A stretch of DNA of 64,000 bases from Nocardia jejuensis NBRC 103114 (GTDB lineage: Bacteria > Actinomycetota > Actinomycetes > Mycobacteriales > Mycobacteriaceae). The stretch lies in the NCBI RefSeq assembly GCF_001613145.1, contig NZ_BDBU01000010.1, positions 62,001-126,000 on the forward strand, in the 5' to 3' direction. Of the stretch, positions 57,085 through 64,000 are shown in pieces. The notes under the pieces were generated by a model. It ran no database searches. It had not been told where the DNA came from and saw nothing but the letters and a program-made list of their open reading frames with translations. The first letter of the stretch is position 1, and each line of letters starts with the position of its first letter. The translations under genes were made by a program, and so were the position numbers.

Positions 57085-58065
57085 CTATGGAACGAGCACG
57101 ACTTTGCCTGTGGTGGCGCGGGTTTCGAGGCTGCGGTGCGCGGCACCGGCCTGCGCCAACGGGAATCGGTGCAGGTCGGGGCGGAGATGTCCGGCAGCGG
57201 CTTCGGCCAGAGCGCGGTCCTCGAGGGTGCGCAGGCCGCCCGCGCGCTGATACATGCCGGGGCCGAGCACGTTCTGCGAGGTGATGCCGCGGCCGGCCAG
57301 TTCCTCGGCGCTGATCTGTGCGGGACCGCCTCCGGACCACCCGTACACCAGATGTTGCCCGCCCTTCGCGAGCAGATCCAGTGCGGTGCGGGTGATTTCG
57401 CCGCCGACGCCGTCGAAGAGCAGGGTCGCGGGGCGGTCGCCGAATTCGGCGCGCACGCGGTCGGCCCAGTCCGCCCGGAGGTAGTCGACGGCCAGGTCCG
57501 CGCCGTTGCGCGCGACGAGATCGACCTTCTCCGGACCGCCCGCCAGGCCGATGACGGTGGCGCCCGCGTTCTTCAGGTACTGGACCAGCAGGGTGCCGAT
57601 GCCGCCCGCCGCGGCGGTCACGACGGCGACGGAGTCCGCGTCCGATTCGGCGAACTGCACGATGCCCATGGTGGTGCGACCGGTGCCGATCATCGCGACG
57701 GCGGCGTCGGGGGAGAGCCCGGCCGGAATCTCGTGCAGCCGTTCGACTTCGGTGACGGCCAGTTCGGCGTATCCGCCCGGGACCTGGCCCAGATGGGCGA
57801 CGACGGACCTGCCGAGCCAGCTCGGCTCCACATCCGGCCCGACTCGGTCCACGGTGCCCGCGACCTCCCGGCCGGGAGTCGTGGGCAGTTCGGGCAGCGG
57901 CGCAGGTCCACCGGCGACCCCGCTGCGCAGCGAGGCGTCGATGAAATGCACTCCCGAGGCCGCGACCGCGATCCGGACCTGTCCCGGCCCGGGCTCGGGA
58001 TCCGCGACACTCTCGTAGCGCAGATTCTCGGCGGGACCGAATTCGTGAAGACGGATGGCATGCAC
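57085..58065 (-). CDS. Zinc-binding-less MDR quinone oxidoreductase
   Basis: A 326-residue NADPH-dependent reductase from GTG 58065 (AGGAG five bases before). Start VHAIRLHEFGPAENLRYESV, substrate-side PTTPGREVAGTVDRVG, and cofactor fold AVVTAAAGGIGTLLVQYLKN. The second half has TLLFDGVGGEITRTALDLLA. It is of the QOR family that reduces quinones. It is convergent with the SDR and divergent from ureF. Confidence 0.9.
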   Translation of the reverse strand: MHAIRLHEFGPAENLRYESVADPEPGPGQVRIAVAASGVHFIDASLRSGVAGGPAPLPELPTTPGREVAGTVDRVGPDVEPSWLGRSVVAHLGQVPGGYAELAVTEVERLHEIPAGLSPDAAVAMIGTGRTTMGIVQFAESDADSVAVVTAAAGGIGTLLVQYLKNAGATVIGLAGGPEKVDLVARNGADLAVDYLRADWADRVRAEFGDRPATLLFDGVGGEITRTALDLLAKGGQHLVYGWSGGGPAQISAEELAGRGITSQNVLGPGMYQRAGGLRTLEDRALAEAAAGHLRPDLHRFPLAQAGAAHRSLETRATTGKVVLVP

Positions 58066-58186
58066 GGCAACTCCTGAAGTAGAGATCGTTAGCACCGTCA
58101 GCTTGCAACCTCGACCCGGGTTCAGGTCAAGCGACCGAAAACGGGGTTGCCTAGGATCGAGCGATGCGCACCCCGGAATTCGGCCG

Positions 58187-58819
58187 ATGAGCCTGGCCAC
58201 CCTGCTCACCCTCGCCGACTCGCGGTTGCCGGTCGGTGGCCACGTGCATTCCGGTGGCGTGGAGGAGGCGGTGACCTCCGGCGTGTTGCGTGACGTGCCG
58301 ACGGTCGAGCTGTACCTGCGTCGCCGGATCCGCACGACCGGTCTGGTCGCGGCGTCGCTGGCCGCCGCGGTGTGCGCGGGCACGCTGGATCCGGCCCGGG
58401 CGGAACTCGAGGCCGATGCGCGCACGCCCGCACCCGCGGCGCGGACGGCGTCCCGTGCGCAGGGGCGTGGTCTGCTGCGGCTCGCGAAACAGGTATGGCC
58501 GCAGTCGGAGTGGACGGTGCTCGGTGCGCGCCCGCATCTCTCGACGGTGTTCGGCGTGGTGGGAATCGCGGCGGGTGCCTCGCCCGAAGACATCGCCGGG
58601 GTCGTGGTCTACACCACCATGACCGGCGCCGCGACCGCCGCGCAGCGCCTGCTCGCGCTGGATCCCGCGGCGGTGGCGACCTGCACGATCCGCCTGGCCG
58701 ACGTCTGCGATCGCACCGCCGCGCAGGCGGCGAAGGGGCTGGCCGCACTGTCCGATCCACTGCAGGATGTGCTGGCCGAACGGCATCCGCAGCGCGATAT
58801 GCCGCTTTTCGCGTCCTGA
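58187..58819 (+). CDS. ureF: Urease accessory protein UreF
   Basis: A 210-residue helical protein from ATG 58187. LTLADSRLPVGGHVHSGGVE (about 7-26) is the UreF signature, with the C-terminal LADVCDRTAAQAAKGLAALS. It acts with UreD and UreG on the apo-urease to gate carbamate and nickel delivery. It now heads a ureFGD operon separate from ureABC. Confidence 0.93.
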   Translation: MSLATLLTLADSRLPVGGHVHSGGVEEAVTSGVLRDVPTVELYLRRRIRTTGLVAASLAAAVCAGTLDPARAELEADARTPAPAARTASRAQGRGLLRLAKQVWPQSEWTVLGARPHLSTVFGVVGIAAGASPEDIAGVVVYTTMTGAATAAQRLLALDPAAVATCTIRLADVCDRTAAQAAKGLAALSDPLQDVLAERHPQRDMPLFAS

Positions 58820-58934
58820 CACCCGCGCGTGGTGGTCGGGCCGTCGGGGCGATTCCCGGACACGGACCGGCCTGGCGGGCGCCGCGGCCGGGTAGGTAAC
58901 ACCGTTTTTACCTGGATCCGCCAGGATGGGCTGC

Positions 58935-59642
58935 ATGCCACCTCATCTGATCGACGGAGAACCGCACGACCACAGCCATGACCGCCCCAAGCGGGAGCGG
59001 ACGGTGGGGGAGGCGCTGCGGATCGGCGTCGGCGGACCGGTCGGTTCGGGCAAGACCGCTCTGGTGGCGGCGCTGTGCCGGCAGCTGCGCGACGAGCTGT
59101 CGCTGGCGGTGCTGACCAATGACATCTACACCACCGAGGACGCCGATTTCCTGCGTCGCAACGCGGTCCTGCCGGACGAGCGGATCACCGCCGTGCAGAC
59201 CGGCGGCTGCCCGCACACCGCGATCCGCGACGACATCACCGCGAACCTGGACGCCATCGATGATCTGGTCGAGGCGAATCCGCCCCTGGATCTGATCCTG
59301 GTCGAGTCCGGCGGCGACAACCTCACCGCCACCTTCTCCTCGGGTCTGATCGACGCCCAGATCTTCGTGGTGGACGTGGCCGGCGGGGACAAGGTCCCGC
59401 GCAAGGGCGGCCCCGGCGTCACCTGGTCCGATCTGCTGGTCATCAACAAGACCGATCTGGCCCCCATGGTCGGCGCCGATCTGTCGGTCATGGACCGCGA
59501 CTCCACCAAGGTCCGCGAAGGCCGCCCCTTCGTCTTCACCTCCCTGACCGAGGACCCGGCCGCCACTCCCGTCCTGACCTGGGTCCGTGAACAGCTGAAA
59601 GCCGCCGCCGACCACGACGCGACGGCCCACGTTGCCCACTGA
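58935..59642 (+). CDS. ureG: Urease accessory GTPase UreG
   Basis: A 235-residue GTPase from ATG 58935. It has a His-rich head (HDHSHDR), the P-loop [34 protein letters not shown], the nickel-binding Cys-Pro-His in [25 protein letters not shown], and the NKTD guanine motif [14 protein letters not shown]. It couples GTP hydrolysis to nickel insertion. With no UreE in the window, its own His-rich head may hold nickel. Confidence 0.97.
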   Translation: MPPHLIDGEPHDHSHDRPKRERTVGEALRIGVGGPVGSGKTALVAALCRQLRDELSLAVLTNDIYTTEDADFLRRNAVLPDERITAVQTGGCPHTAIRDDITANLDAIDDLVEANPPLDLILVESGGDNLTATFSSGLIDAQIFVVDVAGGDKVPRKGGPGVTWSDLLVINKTDLAPMVGADLSVMDRDSTKVREGRPFVFTSLTEDPAATPVLTWVREQLKAAADHDATAHVAH

Positions 59643-59686
59643 CTCGGTGACCGGGCACGCACTCGGTCCATCGACCGGGGCCCCGC

Positions 59687-60337
59687 GTGCGCACTGAACT
59701 GCGAATCACCGCCACCGCCGGGACGCTGCCGCACATCCACGCGGTCGGCGGCCTGGCGGCCCGGCACACCGGTGTCGACACGGTGCACCTGATCGGTACC
59801 GCCGCAACCCCTTTGGGCGGCGACACCCTCGACATCGTGGTCCGGGTCGGTCCGGGTGCGCGTCTGCTGATCCGTTCCGTGGCCGCCACGATCGCGCTGC
59901 CCGGGCGCGACACGCCGAAGTCCCTGGCACACTGGCACTTCGAGGTGGCCGAGGGCGGCGCACTGGATTTCGATCCGGAGCCGACGGTGGTCGCCGGTGG
60001 CGCGGAACACGAATCACGCACCACGGTCGAACTCGCACCCACCGCGACGCTGCGTCTGCGTGAACGCGTTCAGATCGGTCGCACGGGCGAGGACCACGGG
60101 TTCTGGACCGGTGAATTGCACGCCGACACAGCCGGTCTCCCGCTCCTGCGACATCGCCTGGATCTGGGCGCGGACGCCCCCACCGATGACCCCCTGACCC
60201 ATCCCCGAGCCCTGGAGAGCGTCCTGACCTTCCCCGACGCCCGCCCGGCCGAGACCACGGGCCTGGACGCCGCCCTGCTGCCGTTGGCGCTCGGCGGCAC
60301 CCTGTTCACGCGTACCGCGGCCATGCTGTACGTCTGA
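59687..60337 (+). CDS. ureD: Urease accessory protein UreD
   Basis: A 216-residue protein starting at GTG 59687. TLDIVVRVGPGARLLIRSVA, HWHFEVAEGGALDFDPEPTV and ATLRLRERVQIGRTGEDHGF are UreD-like. The length is at the short end, as in other actinobacteria. It binds apo-urease and UreF. A perfect 15-bp hairpin ends the operon. Confidence 0.92.
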   Translation: MRTELRITATAGTLPHIHAVGGLAARHTGVDTVHLIGTAATPLGGDTLDIVVRVGPGARLLIRSVAATIALPGRDTPKSLAHWHFEVAEGGALDFDPEPTVVAGGAEHESRTTVELAPTATLRLRERVQIGRTGEDHGFWTGELHADTAGLPLLRHRLDLGADAPTDDPLTHPRALESVLTFPDARPAETTGLDAALLPLALGGTLFTRTAAMLYV

Positions 60338-60366
60338 GCCGGGCGCGTGGAACTGGTGAAACGCAG

Positions 60367-60405
60367 CGCGGCGGGAACCGGACCTCACCCCCGGTTCCCG
60401 CCGCG
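60367..60405. terminator. Bidirectional terminator between ureD and a secreted-protein gene
   Basis: Perfect 15-bp stem CGCGGCGGGAACCGG (60367-60381) with 60391-60405; 9-nt loop. It lies between the convergent stops at 60337 and 60446 and may serve both. Confidence 0.75.
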
Positions 60406-60445
60406 CGTAGCAGTAGCAATGTGATTCTTTGTCGGCGTGTGTGAA

Positions 60446-61219
60446 TCAGTTGCCGACGACTCGCGGTGGGGCGTTGAACGCGTTCACCGCGCCGACCGCG
60501 CCACCGACCAGTGCACCAGCCATGGCGGCGGGTACGGCGATCATCGCGGCGCCGGCAGCGGCGCCGACGACCGGACCGGCGACGAGGCCGACCGGGAAGA
60601 GCGGGAGGCCCATGACGAGGCCGACAGCCGCGCCGGCGAGAGCTCCGGTGGCCGCGAACGGCATCGAGGCGGACGCTCCGGCGACAGCTCCCATGGCAGC
60701 GGTGCCGACGGTCTGACCGGCGATGCGGTCGGAACGGCTGCGCTCCATGCCGATCGAGTCGAGGAAGGTGGCGATGTTCGCCTCGACCTGAGCGGAGTTG
60801 TCGTTGATCTGGATCGCTTGTTCGTTGTCGATCCAGTTCGGCGCGTCGACCGCCATATCGCCGAACCGGAACTTTCCGGGCGGCGGTGCGATCGGCGGCA
60901 CGGCAGCCACGGGGATGGGTGCGTGCAGCACGCCCACCGGGGCCAGGTAACTCTTTTCCGGGGCCGAGCGAGACCACTGGATGGAGCTCTTGACGTCGTT
61001 CGGGATCTGCAGGCCCTCGTACGGCGCAACGTTCGGTGAGTCGGCAGCCGGCCAGGCCGGTGCGTCTTCGTGTGCGGTCACCGAATTCGGTTGCGCGGGT
61101 GCGGCATTGGCGACGCCGGATCCGACGATCGCCAAGACTAGCGGAACGGCGCCCGCCGCGACCACGTTACCCACCTTGGTGCGATGGGGATTGAGGGCCC
61201 TGTGCTTACCTGCAGCCAT
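60446..61219 (-). CDS. Secreted glycine-zipper protein (tandem paralogue 1)
   Basis: A 257-residue protein from ATG 61219 (AAAGGA upstream). Signal peptide about residues 14-39 (VVAAGAVPLVLAIVGSGVANA then APA). The middle part has GVLHAPIPVAAVPPIAPPPG, KFRFGDMAVDAPNWIDNEQA and MERSRSDRIAGQTVGTAA, all matched in the neighbour at 61403. The C-terminus is a long Gly/Ala zipper (GALAGAAVGLVMGLPLFPVG, GAALVGGAVGAVNAF-type). Probably envelope-associated; function unknown. Confidence 0.8.
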   Translation of the reverse strand: MAAGKHRALNPHRTKVGNVVAAGAVPLVLAIVGSGVANAAPAQPNSVTAHEDAPAWPAADSPNVAPYEGLQIPNDVKSSIQWSRSAPEKSYLAPVGVLHAPIPVAAVPPIAPPPGKFRFGDMAVDAPNWIDNEQAIQINDNSAQVEANIATFLDSIGMERSRSDRIAGQTVGTAAMGAVAGASASMPFAATGALAGAAVGLVMGLPLFPVGLVAGPVVGAAAGAAMIAVPAAMAGALVGGAVGAVNAFNAPPRVVGN

Positions 61220-61240
61220 GCATGTCCTTTCTGTGAGAGC

Positions 61241-61290
61241 AACTTCGACGCCCGACATTCGGACCCGTCGGTCGCCTGGATTGGTGTCGG
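61241..61290 (-). promoter_or_regulatory. Upstream element shared with the neighbouring paralogue (copy 1)
   Basis: CCGACATTCGGACCCG (61252-61267) and GGATTGGTGTCGG (61278-61290) match an element before the next gene at the same distance, 33 bp, from its start codon. CCGA-CAT-TCGG is itself a small palindrome. Confidence 0.5.
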
Positions 61291-61351
61291 AGAAGATGTC
61301 CGAAAAGTGTTGCGGTAGCCCTTTATTAACTACTTGCAAGTCAATGAATAG

Positions 61352-61388
61352 AAAAAGGGCCGGAACCCCAAGTGAGGGATTCCGGCCC
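61352..61388 (-). terminator. Rho-independent terminator of the gene at 61403
   Basis: Thirteen-position stem GGGCCGGAACCCC (61357-61369) with 61376-61388 (one mismatch), loop AAGTGA, followed on the minus strand by TTTTT. It begins 15 bp past the stop. Confidence 0.9.
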
Positions 61389-61402
61389 GGACAAAACGAC
61401 AA

Positions 61403-62380
61403 TCACTCGGTGATTGCTACCTCGGCCGCAGGTGCGACTTCGTCGACCGGCGCGGAATCCGACACCGGAGCGCCCTGGGTCGCCGGAGCCATGAAACCGT
61501 TGACCGCACCGACCGCGGCGCCGATTCCGGCGCCCAGGGTCGCGGCGGGCACCGCGACGAGGGTGACCCCCGCGGTGGCCCCGATGGTCGGGCCGAAGAA
61601 CCAGCCGAACGGCGCGAACGGCGTACCCGCCAGCGCGCCGACGAAGCCGCCCATCAGCAGGGCGGCCCCTTCGACGGGCGCGGCCACACCGACGCCGACG
61701 GCCGCACCCACGGCCGCGGTGCCGACGGTCTCGGCCGCGATGTGGTCGGACCGGCTCGGCTCGAAGCCGGCCGAATCCAGGGTGCGAGCCAGCTCCGCCT
61801 CGGCGGAGGCGGACACCGCGTTGATCTCCGCGGCCTGTTCGGCCGGCAGCCACGGCGGAATGTCGACCTGGGTGTAGCCGAAGCGCAGCTTGCCCTCGGG
61901 GGCGGCGATCGGGGCGACGCCGGGGGCGGCGACCGGATCGGGTGCGTGCAGCTCGTCCATATCGACGGGTGCGAGCGCGGCGTTGGGGATGTCCCGGACA
62001 CCGGTGAGGGAGTTGCGGCCCACCCGCGTCACCCCGGGGGCCGCGACCTCGCCGGGGTTCTCGGAGTCGGCGACCGTGCTCGCCTCGGCCGAGACCTCGG
62101 CGGTGTCGAGGTAGACGCGCGCGCCCTCGGCGATTGCCTGCGGCACCGGCACGGCGAACTGACCGAACGGGGTGTCGACCACCACGCCGGGCTGCGCGCC
62201 GCCGGTGGCGGGCTGATTGTCCACGACAGCCGACTGGCTGTCGTCGTTCGAAACCGGTTCCGCCGCAGCGGTTCCGGCACTGGCGAGCGCTGCCACGATC
62301 GGCAGCGCTCCCGCCATGGCCAGGGAGGAGATGCGCCGGCGGACCGGCGAAATCTGATCGGCCGGTTGGCGTTTGCCCAT
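61403..62380 (-). CDS. Secreted glycine-zipper protein (tandem paralogue 2)
   Basis: A 325-residue protein from ATG 62380 (GAAAGG upstream). Signal peptide about residues 18-40 (SSLAMAGALPIVAALASAGT then AAA). Matches to the paralogue at 60446 are ELHAPDPVAAPGVAPIAAPE, KLRFGYTQVDIPPWLPAEQA and FEPSRSDHIAAETVGTAAVG, then a Gly/Ala-rich zipper. It has an extra Ala/Pro/Val/Glu tail. The pair is a tandem duplication placed between ureD and ndh, which are neighbours in M. tuberculosis. Confidence 0.8.
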   Translation of the reverse strand: MGKRQPADQISPVRRRISSLAMAGALPIVAALASAGTAAAEPVSNDDSQSAVVDNQPATGGAQPGVVVDTPFGQFAVPVPQAIAEGARVYLDTAEVSAEASTVADSENPGEVAAPGVTRVGRNSLTGVRDIPNAALAPVDMDELHAPDPVAAPGVAPIAAPEGKLRFGYTQVDIPPWLPAEQAAEINAVSASAEAELARTLDSAGFEPSRSDHIAAETVGTAAVGAAVGVGVAAPVEGAALLMGGFVGALAGTPFAPFGWFFGPTIGATAGVTLVAVPAATLGAGIGAAVGAVNGFMAPATQGAPVSDSAPVDEVAPAAEVAITE

Positions 62381-62411
62381 GAATGACCTTTCTCACGAAT
62401 GTCGACAGATG

Positions 62412-62450
62412 CCGAACATTCGGATCCGGCTGGTGTGCCGGATTGGTCGG
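62412..62450 (-). promoter_or_regulatory. Upstream element shared with the neighbouring paralogue (copy 2)
   Basis: CCGAACATTCGGATCCG (62412-62428) and GATTGGTCGG (62441-62450), 32 bp before the start at 62380. It matches the copy at 61252 in sequence, order and spacing. Confidence 0.5.
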
Positions 62451-62455
62451 GTCAT

Positions 62456-62475
62456 CCCCCGGTGACAGTCGGGGG
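62456..62475 (-). terminator. Small hairpin directly after ndh
   Basis: CCCCCG (62456-62461) with CGGGGG (62470-62475), loop of 8 nt, immediately past the ndh stop. A weak terminator, since it lacks a T run. Confidence 0.45.
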
Positions 62476-63924
62476 TCAGACAGCCTTGGGTTCGGTTTCC
62501 GTCCCAGGCTTCACATTCGCCACGGATTTGCCATTGCCCGTAGGGTATTCGCCGCCGATCTGCTTGTGCAGCTCCAGCGCCTCGTCCGGATCGTCCAGTG
62601 CCTCGAGCGCGAGCCGGGCGAAGACCCACTGCTCGGTGGCGGCCATCTGACCGCGATGGCGGCCGAGGAAGGAGGTGAACCACTGCAGCACGGTGACGAA
62701 CCGGCTGCGGAAACCGACCAGGTAGTACAGATGCAGTGCCAGCCACGCCAGCCAGGCGATGAACCCGCTGAACTCCAGCTTGCCGATCTGGCAGACCGCG
62801 TTGAACCGCGACACGGTGGCCATCGAGCCCTTGTCGAAGTACTTGAACGGCTTGCGATCGGCGGGCTTCTGACCGTGCTCGACCTCGGCCTTGATGGCCT
62901 TGGCCGCGTAGGTGCCGCCCTGGATCGCGCCCTGGGCCTGTCCGGGCACGCCCGGCACGGACATCAGGTCGCCGACCACGAAGACGTTCGGGTAGCCCTT
63001 GATGGTCAGGTCGGGTTCGACGACGACGCGTCCGGCGCGGTCGGTCTCGGTGCCCTCGGAGCCCGCGGCCAGGATCTTGCCGAGCTCGCTGGCCTGCACG
63101 CCCGCGGACCACACCTTGCAGGCGGATTCGATACGCCGCTCGGAGCCGTCCGGTTCCTTCACGGTCACGCCGCGCGCGTCGACATTGGTGACGATGGCGT
63201 TGAGCTGGATCTCCACGCCCATCTTCTCGAGCCGCTTGTGCGCCTTGCCGCCGAGTTTGGGGCCCATCGGCTTGAGCACCGCGTCCGCGCCCTCGATGAG
63301 GATGACCCGGGTGTCGCGGGTGTCGATGTTGCGGAAGGTGCCGTCCAGGGTGCGATCGGCGAGTTCCGCGATCTGCCCGGCCAATTCGACGCCGGTGGGG
63401 CCCGCGCCGACCACGCAGAAGGTCATGAACCGGTCGCGGGTCTCCTGATCCTTGGCCAGCTCGGCCTCCTCGAAGGAGCCCAGGATGCGGGCGCGTAGCT
63501 CGAGCGCGTCGTCGATGGTCTTCATGCCCGGCGCGTAGGTGGCGAAGTGGTCGTTGCCGAAGTAGGACTGCTGCGCACCGGCCGCGACGATGATGCTGTC
63601 GAACGGGGTGACGGTGTCCTGGTTGAGCAGGCGGGAGGTGACGGTGCCGTTCTTGACGTCGATGTCGTTGACGTCGCCCATGATGACCCGGACGTTGCGC
63701 TGCTTGCGCAGCACGATGCGGGTGGCGGGCGCGATCTCGCCGACGGACAGGATGCCGGTCGCGACCTGGTACAGCAGCGGCTGGAACAGGTGCGTGGAGG
63801 TCTTGGAGATGAGGGTGATGTCGACGTCGGCCTTGCGCAGGTGCTTGCATGCGAAGAGGCCACCGAACCCTGACCCGATCACCACAACGCGATGGCGTTG
63901 TTGCGTGGATTTATCGGCGTTCAT
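62476..63924 (-). CDS. ndh: Type II NADH:quinone dehydrogenase
   Basis: A 482-residue NDH-2. FAD motif RVVVIGSGFGGLFACKHL (12-29), STHLFQPLLYQVATGILSVG, NAD motif FCVVGAGPTGVELAGQIAEL (about 169-188), and VFVVGDLMSVPGVPGQAQGA. The C-terminus has hydrophobic membrane-binding segments (FIAWLAWLALHLYYLVGFRS, VTVLQWFTSFLGRHRGQ). It passes electrons from NADH to menaquinone without pumping protons. It follows the urease block as ndh (Rv1854c) does in M. tuberculosis. The ATG at 63924 has GGAGCAGGGA upstream. Confidence 0.95.
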   Translation of the reverse strand: MNADKSTQQRHRVVVIGSGFGGLFACKHLRKADVDITLISKTSTHLFQPLLYQVATGILSVGEIAPATRIVLRKQRNVRVIMGDVNDIDVKNGTVTSRLLNQDTVTPFDSIIVAAGAQQSYFGNDHFATYAPGMKTIDDALELRARILGSFEEAELAKDQETRDRFMTFCVVGAGPTGVELAGQIAELADRTLDGTFRNIDTRDTRVILIEGADAVLKPMGPKLGGKAHKRLEKMGVEIQLNAIVTNVDARGVTVKEPDGSERRIESACKVWSAGVQASELGKILAAGSEGTETDRAGRVVVEPDLTIKGYPNVFVVGDLMSVPGVPGQAQGAIQGGTYAAKAIKAEVEHGQKPADRKPFKYFDKGSMATVSRFNAVCQIGKLEFSGFIAWLAWLALHLYYLVGFRSRFVTVLQWFTSFLGRHRGQMAATEQWVFARLALEALDDPDEALELHKQIGGEYPTGNGKSVANVKPGTETEPKAV

Positions 63925-64000
63925 CTAGTCCCTGCTCCTGCCAGACGGTGAAACTACGACACTTCACGCCCAACGGTAGTACGGCACGAGGCACGACGAC

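Overview
The window is high-GC DNA with dense, often 4-bp-overlapping genes. It looks like a chromosomal segment of a mycolic-acid actinobacterium, most likely Nocardia or a close relative. Three things point there: many P450, acyl-CoA dehydrogenase and thioesterase genes; secreted glycine-zipper proteins; and a gene order that follows the Mycobacterium tuberculosis glcB - CNNM pair - guaB1 - M56/BlaI - thioesterase - urease - ndh backbone, with extra genes inserted. I saw no tRNA, rRNA, CRISPR array, transposase or phage gene.

Positions 1-8.6 kb: a cut-off acyl-CoA dehydrogenase, a PDR/VanB reductase, a secreted glycine-zipper protein, a P450 with an in-frame 18-bp minisatellite, a hotdog thioesterase with an in-frame 15-bp minisatellite, and a GH38 alpha-mannosidase. 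Positions 8.6-19.9 kb: a CPBP-like membrane protein, then the most interesting metabolic locus. A leftward operon encodes a fatty acyl-AMP ligase, two ferritin-like di-iron acyl-ACP desaturases, a thioesterase, a free-standing ACP and a cyclopropane-synthase-type methyltransferase. It is divergent from a rightward operon of three P450s and a flavin monooxygenase. A perfect inverted repeat lies in the shared promoter region. Together they look like an uncharacterised fatty-acid tailoring cluster.

Positions 19.9-27.2 kb: a membrane protein/XRE regulator pair with a reductase, a 33-codon gene with its own terminator, malate synthase G, and an SDR-TetR-acyl-CoA dehydrogenase operon whose promoter holds a palindrome. 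Positions 27.2-29.9 kb: a NarL-type two-component system divergent from a GlcG/HbpS-like protein, resembling the streptomycete SenS-SenR-HbpS heme/redox system. Positions 29.9-35.7 kb: a thioesterase, a DUF305/LVIVD pair, a DUF1254 lipoprotein and a conserved protein annotated elsewhere as a glycosylase.

Positions 35.7-64 kb follow the mycobacterial backbone: two CNNM/CorC transporters behind a structured leader with a coupled upstream ORF, the GuaB1 GMP reductase, a DEAD-box helicase, M56 peptidase and BlaI, and an iron-siderophore ABC importer with an IdeR-type iron box. A second iron box lies upstream of a putative ~100-nt small RNA in the same place as the mycobacterial iron-sparing RNA MrsI. 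Urease is split: ureABC is separated from ureFGD by about 7.8 kb holding a methyltransferase, a UPF0225 protein, a VOC protein, a TetR/MFS pair, a very tryptophan-rich repeat protein, an SDR and a quinone reductase. The window ends with two tandem secreted glycine-zipper paralogues and a type II NADH dehydrogenase.
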